DNA from: CAZFHA01 sp964518595
GTDB taxonomy: Bacteria; Bacillota; Clostridia; Saccharofermentanales; Saccharofermentanaceae
Direction of reading: 5' to 3'
Assembly (NCBI GenBank): GCA_964518595.1
Contig: CAZFHA010000001.1
Coordinates: 248,001-312,000 of the forward strand
Length of the DNA stretch: 64,000 nucleotides
Notes under the pieces: model-generated
What the model was told of the DNA's origin: nothing
The model's input: the letters and a program-made list of their open reading frames with translations, nothing else
The model's database searches: none
Made by a program: the position numbers and the translations under genes
In this document: positions 41,859 to 50,630 of the stretch, in pieces
Layout of the letters: the number at the start of each line of letters is the position of its first letter
Numbering within the stretch: the first letter of the stretch is position 1

Positions 41859-43565
41859 TTACTTTTCTAGCAAGCCAATTTTTCCTCTCAGTATTCCCAC
41901 CAAGCTGACGCCAAGTAAGGCAAGTACCATCCCCCAGGTTTCTGCACCCCTTAGTTCACCAGTCTTCGTTAATCGCGGGCTCCCCTCCGGAGCTACATTT
42001 GCTGAAGTTCCTGAAGGGGTGCTTTCAGTACCCTGATTCGTGGTAGTACTGCTACTCACCTCATCGCCTTTAGGAATAATATGAACCAAGACAGAAATTG
42101 GAGCACTCTCTATCCCTTCTTCATTCACAGCTACAATTGTAACCTGATATGTGCCAACTACATCAAAATCAACCTTGCTTAGAAAATCGCTTCTAAGCTG
42201 ATTGCTGGGGTCTGTTGAGACCGAAATGTCTTTATAAAAAGATTCTTCCGTGATATTGCTAAATTGATAATAGGTTATTTCATCTTTGGCACTAATAGTC
42301 GGTCTTTCTTTCACAATGACGGTTACTTGAACCGCTTCAGCATTAACCCCACTAGATGATTGTGCTCGTAGCGTTACAGTGTAGGTACCAGGCACGGAAA
42401 AATTCACTTGCGCGGCGAAGTCCGATGTGATAGCACTTCTGTCATTTGTAGTAGCTGAAATATCAGCTAGAAAACGGCTCTCGCTAACAGGATTATTTTG
42501 CCAGTAATATACTGGGCTATTAGCTGTAATAATAGGTTTGTCAATTATATTAAATACATGTAGATAGGTGCCTCCGGAAATGGCATAAAAGTTAAATCCA
42601 GGTGGTGTTGCATAGGAACCGGCAGGCAAATCATAATAAGCGTTATATTCTATTTCATCTAGCCCCTGAAATTCACTTAAAGTAACACCATTAACAGTGA
42701 TTCCATTTCCGTCAATCACCAGTCGTACCTCTGGAACAAGTTGTCCATTAAAACTAAGATTGGTACGCGTTGGCGATGTAGAGGTTGTAAAAGGAGACAA
42801 GGCTCCGTCAAAGTTCGTCAGTACATTAGGCATCATCGAAAAAGGTAGATGTAAGGTCTCTGTGGACGCATCGTAAGCCAACTTCGTTCTATCCAGTTCG
42901 GTTGGTGGATCTAATCTTCCTGTATTTTGTCCGGCTCCAAGTAAGCTTGTCAAAAGAGGCATATTGTTTATAGGCCTAAAATCGTTTATACCACAAAATT
43001 GAACCCATAAAGCAGTCAAATTGGGAAGCGCAGTTAATGGCTCTATATTCGTAATACTAGAGTTACTTTGAAAACGAACTGTCTCTAAAGAAGATATCTT
43101 ATTAATTTTTTCCATAATAGAATTATCAACACCAGAACTAGACAAGTCCAATTGGATGAGTGATGTCAAATGCGCTAAGTCAGGAAAGTTATCTGATGTA
43201 ACATTACTACCCTGTAGAGCAAGATAATTGAGAGAAGTAAGTGATCTCAACACCTCAAGATTTGTAACTTGATTGGTAGACATTCTTAAATCAAGCAAAC
43301 CAGTTGCATATTCTAAACCGGTTAAATCAGAGATAGCGCTATTGTTCAAGTTAAGAGTTATTATACTTGCCATCTGCCCCTGTGTTATGTCGCTTCCGGC
43401 GGCTTGTCCCAAGGAAGTATTAACCAATGTTTTTAGATTTGTATCAGGAATATTCACTATGTCGCTAGGAGCAGCCCAAAGAGTATGCTGTCCTCCCATC
43501 CCTAAAAGTAGCAAAAAACTCATTACTATACCTAAAAAGCTAATAGTTATTTTCCGATTTCTCAT
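41859..43565 (-). CDS. Cell-surface leucine-rich repeat protein, variant sorting signal
   Basis: 568-aa exported protein. A signal peptide (about residues 1-32, ends near LWAAPS) precedes internalin-like leucine-rich repeats at about 60-235. Two Ig-like repeats lie at about 350-505, each starting near KPIITANSPVYYWQ or RPTISAKDEITYYQ. A Ser/Thr linker follows, then LTKTGE, a hydrophobic helix and a basic tail RGKIGLLEK. The order matches an LPXTG cell-wall signal but the Pro is Thr. The start is ATG 43565 after GGGAGGAA; a longer frame to 43628 is rejected. Codon use looks more AT-rich than that of its neighbours. Confidence 0.85.
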   Translation of the reverse strand: MRNRKITISFLGIVMSFLLLLGMGGQHTLWAAPSDIVNIPDTNLKTLVNTSLGQAAGSDITQGQMASIITLNLNNSAISDLTGLEYATGLLDLRMSTNQVTNLEVLRSLTSLNYLALQGSNVTSDNFPDLAHLTSLIQLDLSSSGVDNSIMEKINKISSLETVRFQSNSSITNIEPLTALPNLTALWVQFCGINDFRPINNMPLLTSLLGAGQNTGRLDPPTELDRTKLAYDASTETLHLPFSMMPNVLTNFDGALSPFTTSTSPTRTNLSFNGQLVPEVRLVIDGNGITVNGVTLSEFQGLDEIEYNAYYDLPAGSYATPPGFNFYAISGGTYLHVFNIIDKPIITANSPVYYWQNNPVSESRFLADISATTNDRSAITSDFAAQVNFSVPGTYTVTLRAQSSSGVNAEAVQVTVIVKERPTISAKDEITYYQFSNITEESFYKDISVSTDPSNQLRSDFLSKVDFDVVGTYQVTIVAVNEEGIESAPISVLVHIIPKGDEVSSSTTTNQGTESTPSGTSANVAPEGSPRLTKTGELRGAETWGMVLALLGVSLVGILRGKIGLLEK

Positions 43566-43622
43566 CTGTATTCCTCCCAAATGGCTGATGGTCAAATATG
43601 CTATGTCTATGAATATGTATTT

Positions 43623-43636
43623 ATACAATATTGTAT
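43623..43636. repeat. Perfect 14-bp palindrome upstream of the LRR gene
   Basis: ATACAATATTGTAT lies 58 bp before the LRR-protein start codon, in the region where its promoter should be. It may be an operator. Confidence 0.35.
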
Positions 43637-43676
43637 GAATTTATATTCAGTATACTTGATCTTAGAAGGAAAATCA

Positions 43677-43712
43677 TGGAGAGGATTCCCAATTTAAAAA
43701 ATCTTCTCTCCA
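43677..43712 (-). terminator. Probable terminator of the vitamin B12 uptake operon
   Basis: TGGAGAGGATT (43677-43687) pairs with AATC-TT-CTCTCCA (43700-43712) with a 2-nt bulge. It lies about 80 bp past the last operon gene on the minus strand. Confidence 0.45.
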
Positions 43713-43792
43713 AGCTATATCCTGTATTTTAGGTATACTTCTATTAGCTTGATTTTCTGAAACAATTCTCCCAGGAATTATAGCCTTATTCA

Positions 43793-44554
43793 TTAATAAA
43801 TCAAAAAAGTCTTTCCATCCACTTCGATTTGTCGGGTAGATACTTCATAGACTTTTTCTACATGCTCAGGAGATAATACCTCTTTGGTGTCTCCAAAAGC
43901 AACGACCTTACCTTTTTGCATCATAAGGGTCTTTTGGCAAAAACGTAAGGTTAAATTAAGATCATGCATAACACAAAGAGCACTAAGCTTCTGTTCCTGA
44001 CAGAGCTCCTGAATCAAGGTCAAAAGTTTTAACTGATGTTTTAAATCCAGATGCGCCAGGGGTTCATCAAGGAGTAGAATAGGTGTTTTTTGTGCCAAGG
44101 CTCTGGCAACCAAAACCCGTTGCAATTCACCACCACTTAAACAATCTGCCCGACGTTTTTCATAGCCTTGCAAATCGGTTCGCTCCAGGGCTTCTGCCAC
44201 AATACGGTAGTCCTCTTCCGATAGCTCTTCGAGCCCCTTCAAATAGGGATTTCTCCCCATGGCTACCACTTCTTCTACCGAAAAAGCGTAATCCACAGCA
44301 AAAATCTGAGGCACTAAGGCCAAATATTGGGCTCGCTGCCGGTCTTTTAAAGACTCCACCGGAGATTGATCTAAGAATATACTCTTAGGTGGTGAAGCTA
44401 AAAGCTGCGCAAGCAATTTAAGCAGCGTTGTTTTGCCACAGCCATTAGGTCCAATAATTCCGTAGAAGGTACCTGGGGTAAAATCCAAGCTAATATCCTC
44501 AAGCACCGGGCGCTTTTCATAACTATATGTCAGGTCTTGTAAGTGAATCATCAT
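43793..44554 (-). CDS. btuD: Cobalamin/cobinamide ABC transporter ATPase
   Basis: 253-aa FepC/BtuD-type ATPase: Walker A GPNGCGKTTLLK, signature LSGGELQRVLVARAL, Walker B ILLLDEPLAHLD, H-loop VMHDLN. The start is ATG 44554 after GAGGTAAG, 10 bp after the permease gene. By sequence the family also serves siderophores and haem. The cobalamin riboswitch upstream of the operon points to a corrinoid. Confidence 0.9.
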   Translation of the reverse strand: MMIHLQDLTYSYEKRPVLEDISLDFTPGTFYGIIGPNGCGKTTLLKLLAQLLASPPKSIFLDQSPVESLKDRQRAQYLALVPQIFAVDYAFSVEEVVAMGRNPYLKGLEELSEEDYRIVAEALERTDLQGYEKRRADCLSGGELQRVLVARALAQKTPILLLDEPLAHLDLKHQLKLLTLIQELCQEQKLSALCVMHDLNLTLRFCQKTLMMQKGKVVAFGDTKEVLSPEHVEKVYEVSTRQIEVDGKTFLIY

Positions 44555-44564
44555 GGTTCTTACC

Positions 44565-45617
44565 TCATAACCGCTGGCGTCGATTTTTCAGTAACAGAAG
44601 CAGAAAAAAGGGCACCCCAAAAAGGGAAGTGATAATCCCTACGGAAATCTCCATGTTAGGAATCAGGCTTCTGGCCAAAGTATCAGATACCAACATAAAC
44701 ACCCCTCCCAATACTAAGGAGAAGGGTAATAGTCTTTTATGATCCGGCCCCACTAACATTCGAGCTCCATGAGGAATAATCAGACCTACAAAACCAATAA
44801 TACCGCAATTGGCAACAATCACAGCGACCAACAAAGAAGCGGCGCCCAACAAAAGTTTCTTGACTCGCTCGGTGGATACGCCCAAACTCTTTGCCTGATC
44901 TTCCCCCAACATAATGAGATTTAAAGCCCGGCTATGGCGGTATAAAATAACAAAGACCACGACCAGCACTATGGCCGTCAAGCCAATCATCCCCCAGCGG
45001 GAATCTTTAAAGCTGCCTAAAGTCCAGAAATAAACACTTTCTAACTGCTTACGGTTAAAGAGCATAAGTAAGGCAATCAGAGCAGAAATAAAATAGTTAA
45101 TGGTTACACCGGCTAGAATTAAGGATAAGCTATCCATTTTTCGGCGGCCTTTAGCCAAAGTGAAAACAAATAATAGCACGAGTAGCGCTCCCCCAAAAGC
45201 AAAAACGCTGGTGGTACTAAGACTAAAAATCACACTGCTAATGGGTAAAAATAAAGCCATCGTTGCTCCTAAAGCCGCCCCGGAAGAAACGCCTAAAAGG
45301 TAGGGATCAGCCATGGGATTAGAGAAAATACCTTGATAAATACAACCGGCCACCGCTAATCCCATCCCAGCCAAGAAAGCCATTAAGGTTCTAGGCAATC
45401 GTAAATCCAATACAATCGTCTGTTGCGCAGAAGAAAGACCCTCAAGCGAGATACCGGAACCGATAATGGGAAGTCGGCTACCTAATATACGAAAACTATC
45501 TGGCACAGAGATAGACACCGTACCTAAGAGTAAAGAGGTCATAATAGTTAGAAAGGCCAGCACGAGCAAAAGTCCAAAAAACAGTCGAAAGCTTCTGGCT
45601 TCTGGTCTACGTTTCAT
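44565..45617 (-). CDS. btuC: Cobalamin/cobinamide ABC transporter permease
   Basis: 350-aa FecCD/BtuC permease with about ten transmembrane helices. Conserved stretches are LRLPRTLMAFLAGMGLAVAGCIYQGIFSNPMADPYLLGVSSGAALGA and FVGLIIPHGARMLVGPDHKRLLP, which contacts the ATPase. It is the middle gene of the leftward btuFCD-type operon, 106 bp downstream of the binding-protein gene. Confidence 0.92.
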   Translation of the reverse strand: MKRRPEARSFRLFFGLLLVLAFLTIMTSLLLGTVSISVPDSFRILGSRLPIIGSGISLEGLSSAQQTIVLDLRLPRTLMAFLAGMGLAVAGCIYQGIFSNPMADPYLLGVSSGAALGATMALFLPISSVIFSLSTTSVFAFGGALLVLLFVFTLAKGRRKMDSLSLILAGVTINYFISALIALLMLFNRKQLESVYFWTLGSFKDSRWGMIGLTAIVLVVVFVILYRHSRALNLIMLGEDQAKSLGVSTERVKKLLLGAASLLVAVIVANCGIIGFVGLIIPHGARMLVGPDHKRLLPFSLVLGGVFMLVSDTLARSLIPNMEISVGIITSLFGVPFFLLLLLKNRRQRL

Positions 45618-45723
45618 AATCTACCGCCCCCCTTTCTTTCCCTTTAAACCTTCTGGGTCACATAGGTAGTTGTGGATTAAATAATTAAGTCAGCATCTTT
45701 CCTTGATGCCCCGAAAGAATACA

Positions 45724-46716
45724 TTAGCCTAGTCCCGGATGAAAAATATCTGCCAGTGTCTGCAGCGCCTCCGGAAGCCGCGGTCCTTGTCGATAGAATA
45801 AATCTTCATCTACCTCATAGACCCGTCCCTCTTTCACAGCCGTTAAATCTTTATAGCCTGCAGTATTTTCTAAGATAGCTTTCATGCCATAATTTGCGGA
45901 ACAAAGAATAATTTGCGGATCTTTTTCTAAAAGCGTTTCTAAACTATACTGCCAATTTTGACCATCTGCGGCAATATTATCACCACCGGCCATAGCAATG
46001 AGTTGCCCAATAAAAGTATCTCCCGTGGCAGTAGAATCATACTCACCTGCACTAACCACAAAGTAAACCGTTGGCTTATCTAAGCCTGCCACTTGCTTTT
46101 CAATCTGGCTAACTTTCTGCTGCATCTCTTGAATAAAATTTTCTGCCGCAAGATTTTGATTAAGTATTTCACCAACACTTTCAATATAGCCGTAGGTTCC
46201 GTCCACATTGGTATCCTCATCCAAGGCAAGAACAGTTAGCCCTTTGTTCTGGAGAGTTGTCACAGCCTCTTCTGAAGCCATGGAGGACAAAAGTACCAGA
46301 TCGGGATTAGAAGCTACCAGAGTTTCTACGTTAAGATTGAACAAATCCCCCATGGTTTCAATCTCCAAAGCCCCTTCTGGGTAATTACAATACTGCGAGC
46401 GGCCAATCAGTTGATCGCCACTGTCTAAAGCAAAGATGATTTCCACTAGCTCTGGCGAAAAGGACACCACTCTTTGGGGCTGCTTTTCCAAGGTAATATT
46501 TTTGCCAAATTTATCTGTAATGGTAAGAGGGTAGACAGTTTCTTTTGTACCAGCTTCCGTATTTGAAGCTGAAATAGCAGTGGCTAAACTGGACTGGCTC
46601 TTCTCCAAAGAAGCGGAAGTTGTTTTTTCAGAACTACTATTCCCACCCTGATTACAGCCAGTCACAATACCTATAACCAGTAGCATCACTAGTCCCCAGG
46701 TAACTTTTCTGCTCAT
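45724..46716 (-). CDS. btuF: Cobalamin/cobinamide-binding lipoprotein
   Basis: 330-aa periplasmic-type binding protein (PF01497). The signal peptide ends in a lipobox VTGC with Cys at about residue 21, and a Ser/Thr linker follows. RVVSFSPELVEIIFALDSGDQLIGRSQYCNYPEGA is typical of the BtuF/FhuD class. It is the first gene of the operon, with a 5' leader of about 410 nt that contains the cobalamin riboswitch and its terminator. Confidence 0.9.
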   Translation of the reverse strand: MSRKVTWGLVMLLVIGIVTGCNQGGNSSSEKTTSASLEKSQSSLATAISASNTEAGTKETVYPLTITDKFGKNITLEKQPQRVVSFSPELVEIIFALDSGDQLIGRSQYCNYPEGALEIETMGDLFNLNVETLVASNPDLVLLSSMASEEAVTTLQNKGLTVLALDEDTNVDGTYGYIESVGEILNQNLAAENFIQEMQQKVSQIEKQVAGLDKPTVYFVVSAGEYDSTATGDTFIGQLIAMAGGDNIAADGQNWQYSLETLLEKDPQIILCSANYGMKAILENTAGYKDLTAVKEGRVYEVDEDLFYRQGPRLPEALQTLADIFHPGLG

Positions 46717-46845
46717 ATTGCACCTCCAAAAGTTCTTATTTTTTCTGGTATCTACGTAGCCGCAGTCCTATCCACAGGCAAAATTTGGGATTTGAACTGC
46801 CTCTGTAGCTGCTTTTATAAAGGCTTTATTCGGAGAATCGCAGCC

Positions 46846-46881
46846 CAAAAACAAAACGACCATCCCCGAAGGAATGATCGT
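46846..46881 (-). terminator. Expression-platform terminator of the riboswitch
   Basis: On the minus strand ACGATCATTCC-TTCG-GGGATGGTCGT (46881-46856) forms an 11-bp stem with a UUCG loop, followed by TTTTGTTTTT. It is placed directly after the aptamer, as in a transcription-terminating riboswitch. Confidence 0.85.
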
Positions 46882-47126
46882 CATTACACGTCACTAGCGC
46901 CTAGCCTACTCAATACTATGAGCAGTGGGTCACCTTTCCCTCCGAAAGAACCTTCTCTAAAACCAAGGCAGGTCTCCTGACTTAAGGCGCGTCACTCTTC
47001 CCTTCTCAGCAAAACTGCCAATGGTTCTGAAGAATGCCCTAACCTATTACAGTAGCGGGGGCTGCGACGGACTCACACCGTCTTCCCTATTCCCAGCCAA
47101 AAGGCTGAAAAAAACCTCTGTTTTCG
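46882..47126 (-). promoter_or_regulatory. Cobalamin riboswitch
   Basis: On the minus strand the B12 box AGTCAGGAGACCTGCC lies at about 46986-46971, and the upstream core GGTGTGAGTCCGTCGCAGC and CCCCGCTACTGTAA at about 47080-47047. The arrangement matches the adenosylcobalamin aptamer. Binding should favour the following terminator and reduce btuFCD expression when corrinoids are plentiful. Confidence 0.93.
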
Positions 47127-47132
47127 GTTGTC

Positions 47133-47161
47133 AGTTTCTCATGTTTAGCCTGTAAAGTCAA
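47133..47161 (-). promoter_or_regulatory. Promoter of the riboswitch/btuFCD operon
   Basis: TTGACT (47161-47156), a 17-bp spacer and GAAACT (47138-47133) on the minus strand. The -35 is good and the -10 weak, with an upstream TG. Confidence 0.5.
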
Positions 47162-47274
47162 GAATTATCCACAATAGCCGAAATAGCTTGCCCTTTCCCT
47201 AAAAGAAAAGGTAATTATGCCTAAAAATTACGTCGAAAGTAAAAATTTTACAGAAGCAAGGTAAATATTGTGCG

Positions 47275-47303
47275 TTTACCTCCTTGGTATAGACAAGTAA
47301 GAT
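47275..47303 (+). promoter_or_regulatory. Possible promoter of glycan locus 2
   Basis: TTTACC (47275-47280), a 17-bp spacer and TAAGAT (47298-47303). Weak, as expected of an activator-dependent promoter. The 190 bp between the riboswitch promoter and the binding-protein gene hold nothing else I can name. Confidence 0.35.
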
Positions 47304-47351
47304 GTAAGCAGTTTTGACGTGTTCACACAATTGTACGAGGAGGTTTGGGGA

Positions 47352-48674
47352 ATGAACAAGCGATTTTTTTCAGCATTAACAGCCCTGGTACTGGGAGGAC
47401 TATTGGTATTTAGTAGTGCCTGTCAGCCAAATCAAAATCCAGATGCCGACAAATTATCTTCAGGTAATACCACGGTAGCAGCAGAAAATTCAGAAGAAAT
47501 CAGCCTGAAACTTTGGAGTATTGCAACGGAAAGTGATGCCTTTCATCCAGCTTTTACTAAAGCAATTGCCGACTACGAGGCAGCACATCCTGGGATTAAA
47601 ATTGTCCATGAAACCTTTGAAAACGAGTCCTACAAGACAAAGATCAAATCTGCCGTAGGCGCCAACGAATTACCGGACATCTTCTTTACTTGGGGCGGTG
47701 GTTTTTCCAAAAACTTTGTAGAGTCGGGAAAGGTTTTACCGCTAGATGAATACTATACAGGAGAATTTAAAGCCAATTTACCCCAAACAGCCCTAAACAA
47801 CGCCACCTATGACGGCAAACTTTACGGGGTCACCTACACCACCCCCGTTTCTCTTCTGTTTTATAACCAGACTATGTTCCAAGAGCTGGGACTAGAAGTG
47901 CCTCAAACTTGGGAAGAAATGGTTACTGTCTGCCAAGCCTTTTTAGACAAAGGTATCACACCTCTAGGTGTCAGTGTCAAAGACACCTGGGTATTGGCCA
48001 TGCTTCATGATGCCTTAACCTTAAAATCTGCGGGGCCGGAAAAAACCTTAGCCGCAGTTACACGTCAGGGTGTTAGCTACAATGATCCAGATTTTTTAGC
48101 CTCAGCACAGAAAATCCGCGATTTAGTGGCTATGAATGCTTTTATCGAAGGGGCTACCGGCTTATCTAATGATGAAGCAAGTGCTCTCTTTTATGATGGT
48201 ACCGTGCCTATGTTTGTGAGTGGCAGTTGGGTAAGTGGTTCGATTATGACTGATGCTCCAAATCCAGAGGACTTTAGTGTAGCCCCCGTTCCGGTTATCA
48301 ACAGTAAAAATGCTAAAATTACTGATTTTATGGGTGGTGCCGCGGACACCTTAATGGTTGCTACCTCTTCCTCTCACCCCAGCCAAGCAGCCCAAGCGGC
48401 CTTTGAAATTAGCCGCAGCGTTTCTCGTTATGCGTACCTGGATGGTGCAGGTATTCCGGCCTGGAAGATCGACTTCGATGACAGTAGTGTCAATCCCATT
48501 ACCAAAAAAGTAGCGGACTATGCCACCAGCGCAACCTCTTTCACTTTGTGGTTCGATACCTTGATGGAAGCCGATGATGCCGGCGAATATCTAGCTCTCC
48601 TCCAAGAATTGTATGTTGGCAATATCACCCCAGAAGAATTTGTCGAAGCCATGGCAACACAACTAGATAAGTAA
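47352..48674 (+). CDS. CUT1 sugar-binding lipoprotein
   Basis: 440-aa family 1 solute-binding protein. The signal peptide has a lipobox VFSSAC. Start ATG 47352 lies 8 bp after AGGAGG; an in-frame start 33 bp upstream precedes this site and is rejected. The segments PDIFFTWGGGFSKNFVESGKVLPLDEY and YDGTVPMFVSGSWVSGSI are family-typical. It should deliver a beta-linked oligosaccharide to the permeases, judging by the GH3 enzyme encoded downstream. Confidence 0.92.
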   Translation: MNKRFFSALTALVLGGLLVFSSACQPNQNPDADKLSSGNTTVAAENSEEISLKLWSIATESDAFHPAFTKAIADYEAAHPGIKIVHETFENESYKTKIKSAVGANELPDIFFTWGGGFSKNFVESGKVLPLDEYYTGEFKANLPQTALNNATYDGKLYGVTYTTPVSLLFYNQTMFQELGLEVPQTWEEMVTVCQAFLDKGITPLGVSVKDTWVLAMLHDALTLKSAGPEKTLAAVTRQGVSYNDPDFLASAQKIRDLVAMNAFIEGATGLSNDEASALFYDGTVPMFVSGSWVSGSIMTDAPNPEDFSVAPVPVINSKNAKITDFMGGAADTLMVATSSSHPSQAAQAAFEISRSVSRYAYLDGAGIPAWKIDFDDSSVNPITKKVADYATSATSFTLWFDTLMEADDAGEYLALLQELYVGNITPEEFVEAMATQLDK

Positions 48675-48705
48675 AATAACTTGATTCATCTACTAGTTTC
48701 TTCGT

Positions 48706-48742
48706 GCACTGGTGGAGTAACTTCTGCCAGTGCTACTTTTTT
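48706..48742 (+). terminator. Intra-operon attenuating terminator
   Basis: GCACTGG (48706-48712) pairs with CCAGTGC (48727-48733), followed by TAC and TTTTTT. As in glycan locus 1, it separates the binding-protein gene from the permease genes. Confidence 0.75.
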
Positions 48743-48760
48743 ATAAGAATGGAGGCAACC

Positions 48761-49645
48761 ATGGAAAAAGTTATGAAAAACAAGCTGGCGCTTTTTCTTT
48801 TTATAGTGCCTGCGCTGCTGCTCTTTATTGGCATTATTTTAGTTCCTATTGCCATGTCCCTGCGCTATAGTTTTATGGATTGGGACGGAATTACCCAAGA
48901 AAAATTTATTGGCTTTGAGAATTACATCAGCTTATTTACGAACAAATCTATCGGCTTTCCCAAAACACTGGGGAATGCCTTACTTTTAGCTTTCCTATCG
49001 GTAGCGATTCAACTGCCGCTGGCGCTTTTTCTGGCCATATCTTTGGCAGGAAAAAAACGTGGCGGGAGATTTTTTGTTTCGGTATTTTTCTTACCGGTTC
49101 TTATCTCTACGACAGTTATCGGACAGTTATGGCTCAAAATCTATAACCCCAATTACGGCCTTATCAATGTTGGACTACGGGCGATAGGGCTGGAAGACTT
49201 AACCCGAACGTGGTTAGGAGATGCCCAAACAGCCTTATTTGCTGTATTTATCCCCATACTCTGGCAGTATGTCGGTTATCATATGCTACTACTCTATGCC
49301 GGGGTTAAGTCTATCCCTACCGATCTACATGAAGCCGCACGCATTGATGGTGCCAGCGAAAGGCAAATCGCCTTACGGATCACCCTTCCCCTCCTAAAAC
49401 CGATCCTCCAGGTTTGCGTAATTTTTGCCGTCACCGGCTCCTTAAAAGCCTTTGATCTAATTTATATTCTGACTAATGGCGGGCCCGCCCATGCTAGCGA
49501 AGTACCCAGTACACTTATGGTGAGTATGATTTTCGGACGCAACCGGTACGGATTGGGCAGCTCAATAGCTATTTTTATAATCTTATTGTGTTTTGCTTTT
49601 GCAGCCTTAATCAAGGGAGCCTTCTCCCGGGAGAGTGAACTATGA
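48761..49645 (+). CDS. CUT1 ABC permease (MalF/UgpA type)
   Basis: 294-aa permease with about six helices and EAA loop HEAARIDGASERQIALRITLP. The start is the ATG at 48761, directly after GGAGGCAACC. Longer in-frame starts overlap the attenuator hairpin and are rejected. It overlaps the next permease gene by 4 bp. Confidence 0.92.
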   Translation: MEKVMKNKLALFLFIVPALLLFIGIILVPIAMSLRYSFMDWDGITQEKFIGFENYISLFTNKSIGFPKTLGNALLLAFLSVAIQLPLALFLAISLAGKKRGGRFFVSVFFLPVLISTTVIGQLWLKIYNPNYGLINVGLRAIGLEDLTRTWLGDAQTALFAVFIPILWQYVGYHMLLLYAGVKSIPTDLHEAARIDGASERQIALRITLPLLKPILQVCVIFAVTGSLKAFDLIYILTNGGPAHASEVPSTLMVSMIFGRNRYGLGSSIAIFIILLCFAFAALIKGAFSRESEL

Positions 49646-50526
49646 GCACGCACAAAACAACTTCCATGCCGACAAAAAGCCACCTAGTATTGACTTCCGC
49701 CGGGTCTAAAATCCCCAGTCTTTTCTATAAACTTTTCTTACTCATTTGGACTCTAGTGCAACTCTTCCCACTTTATTGGATGTTAACCTTTTCCTTTAAA
49801 CAGAACAGTGAAATCTTCGGTGACAATGTTATTGGCCTCCCCCAAGAATGGCTTTGGGAAAACTACCGAGCTGCCTTGACCACCGGTAAAATGGGCTTGT
49901 ATTTTTTAAACAGTACCATCGTGACTTTGGGTACGATTATTATTACAATTTTTTGCGCTCTGGCGGCGACTTATGCTCTGAACCGTATGATCTGGCGAGG
50001 GCGGCGAGGGGTAAACCTCCTCTTTATCTTAGGTATCACCATTCCCATTCACGCTGTAATTCTGCCGGTCTATCTGGTACTCAGTCAGCTAAAACTGACT
50101 AATTCTTACTGGGCGCTGATTATTCCTTACTCAGCCTTTGCCCTTTCCATGGCAATCTTAATTGCCGGCGGATTTATGCATAATATTCCTAAAGAACTGG
50201 AAGAGGCAGCTTGCTTGGACGGCTGTTCCATTTATGGAATCTATTTCCGCATCATCTTACCTTTAATGACGCCAGCCTTGGCAACTATCGCTATTTTTAT
50301 CTTTTTGCAAGCCTGGAACGAACTGATGTTTGCGGTAATCTTTATCAGCGATTCCCGATACCGTACCCTCTCTGTAGGTATTCAAACCCTGTCAGGCTCT
50401 TATACTACAGATTGGGGACCCATTGGTGCGGCATTAGTCATTGCTACTTTACCGGTAGTTATAGTATATTTCTTTATGAGCCGCCGTATTCAGCAAAGCT
50501 TAATTATTGGTGCGGTTAAAGGCTAA
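49642..50526 (+). CDS. CUT1 ABC permease (MalG/UgpE type)
   Basis: 294-aa permease with about six helices and EAA loop LEEAACLDGCSIYGIYFRIILP. A 30-residue polar N-terminus precedes the first helix. ATG 49642 overlaps the previous stop (ATGA). As in locus 1 no ATPase gene is present, so a shared ATPase is expected. Confidence 0.92.
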   Translation: MSTHKTTSMPTKSHLVLTSAGSKIPSLFYKLFLLIWTLVQLFPLYWMLTFSFKQNSEIFGDNVIGLPQEWLWENYRAALTTGKMGLYFLNSTIVTLGTIIITIFCALAATYALNRMIWRGRRGVNLLFILGITIPIHAVILPVYLVLSQLKLTNSYWALIIPYSAFALSMAILIAGGFMHNIPKELEEAACLDGCSIYGIYFRIILPLMTPALATIAIFIFLQAWNELMFAVIFISDSRYRTLSVGIQTLSGSYTTDWGPIGAALVIATLPVVIVYFFMSRRIQQSLIIGAVKG

Positions 50527-50630
50527 GCTAATAAAAGGCAAGGAATGCTCATCCCACCAGGATACAGAGTATAGACTGCACACGCACCCCTTGCGTTTTA
50601 TTACCTAATGATTTGAGGAGGGTATACATT

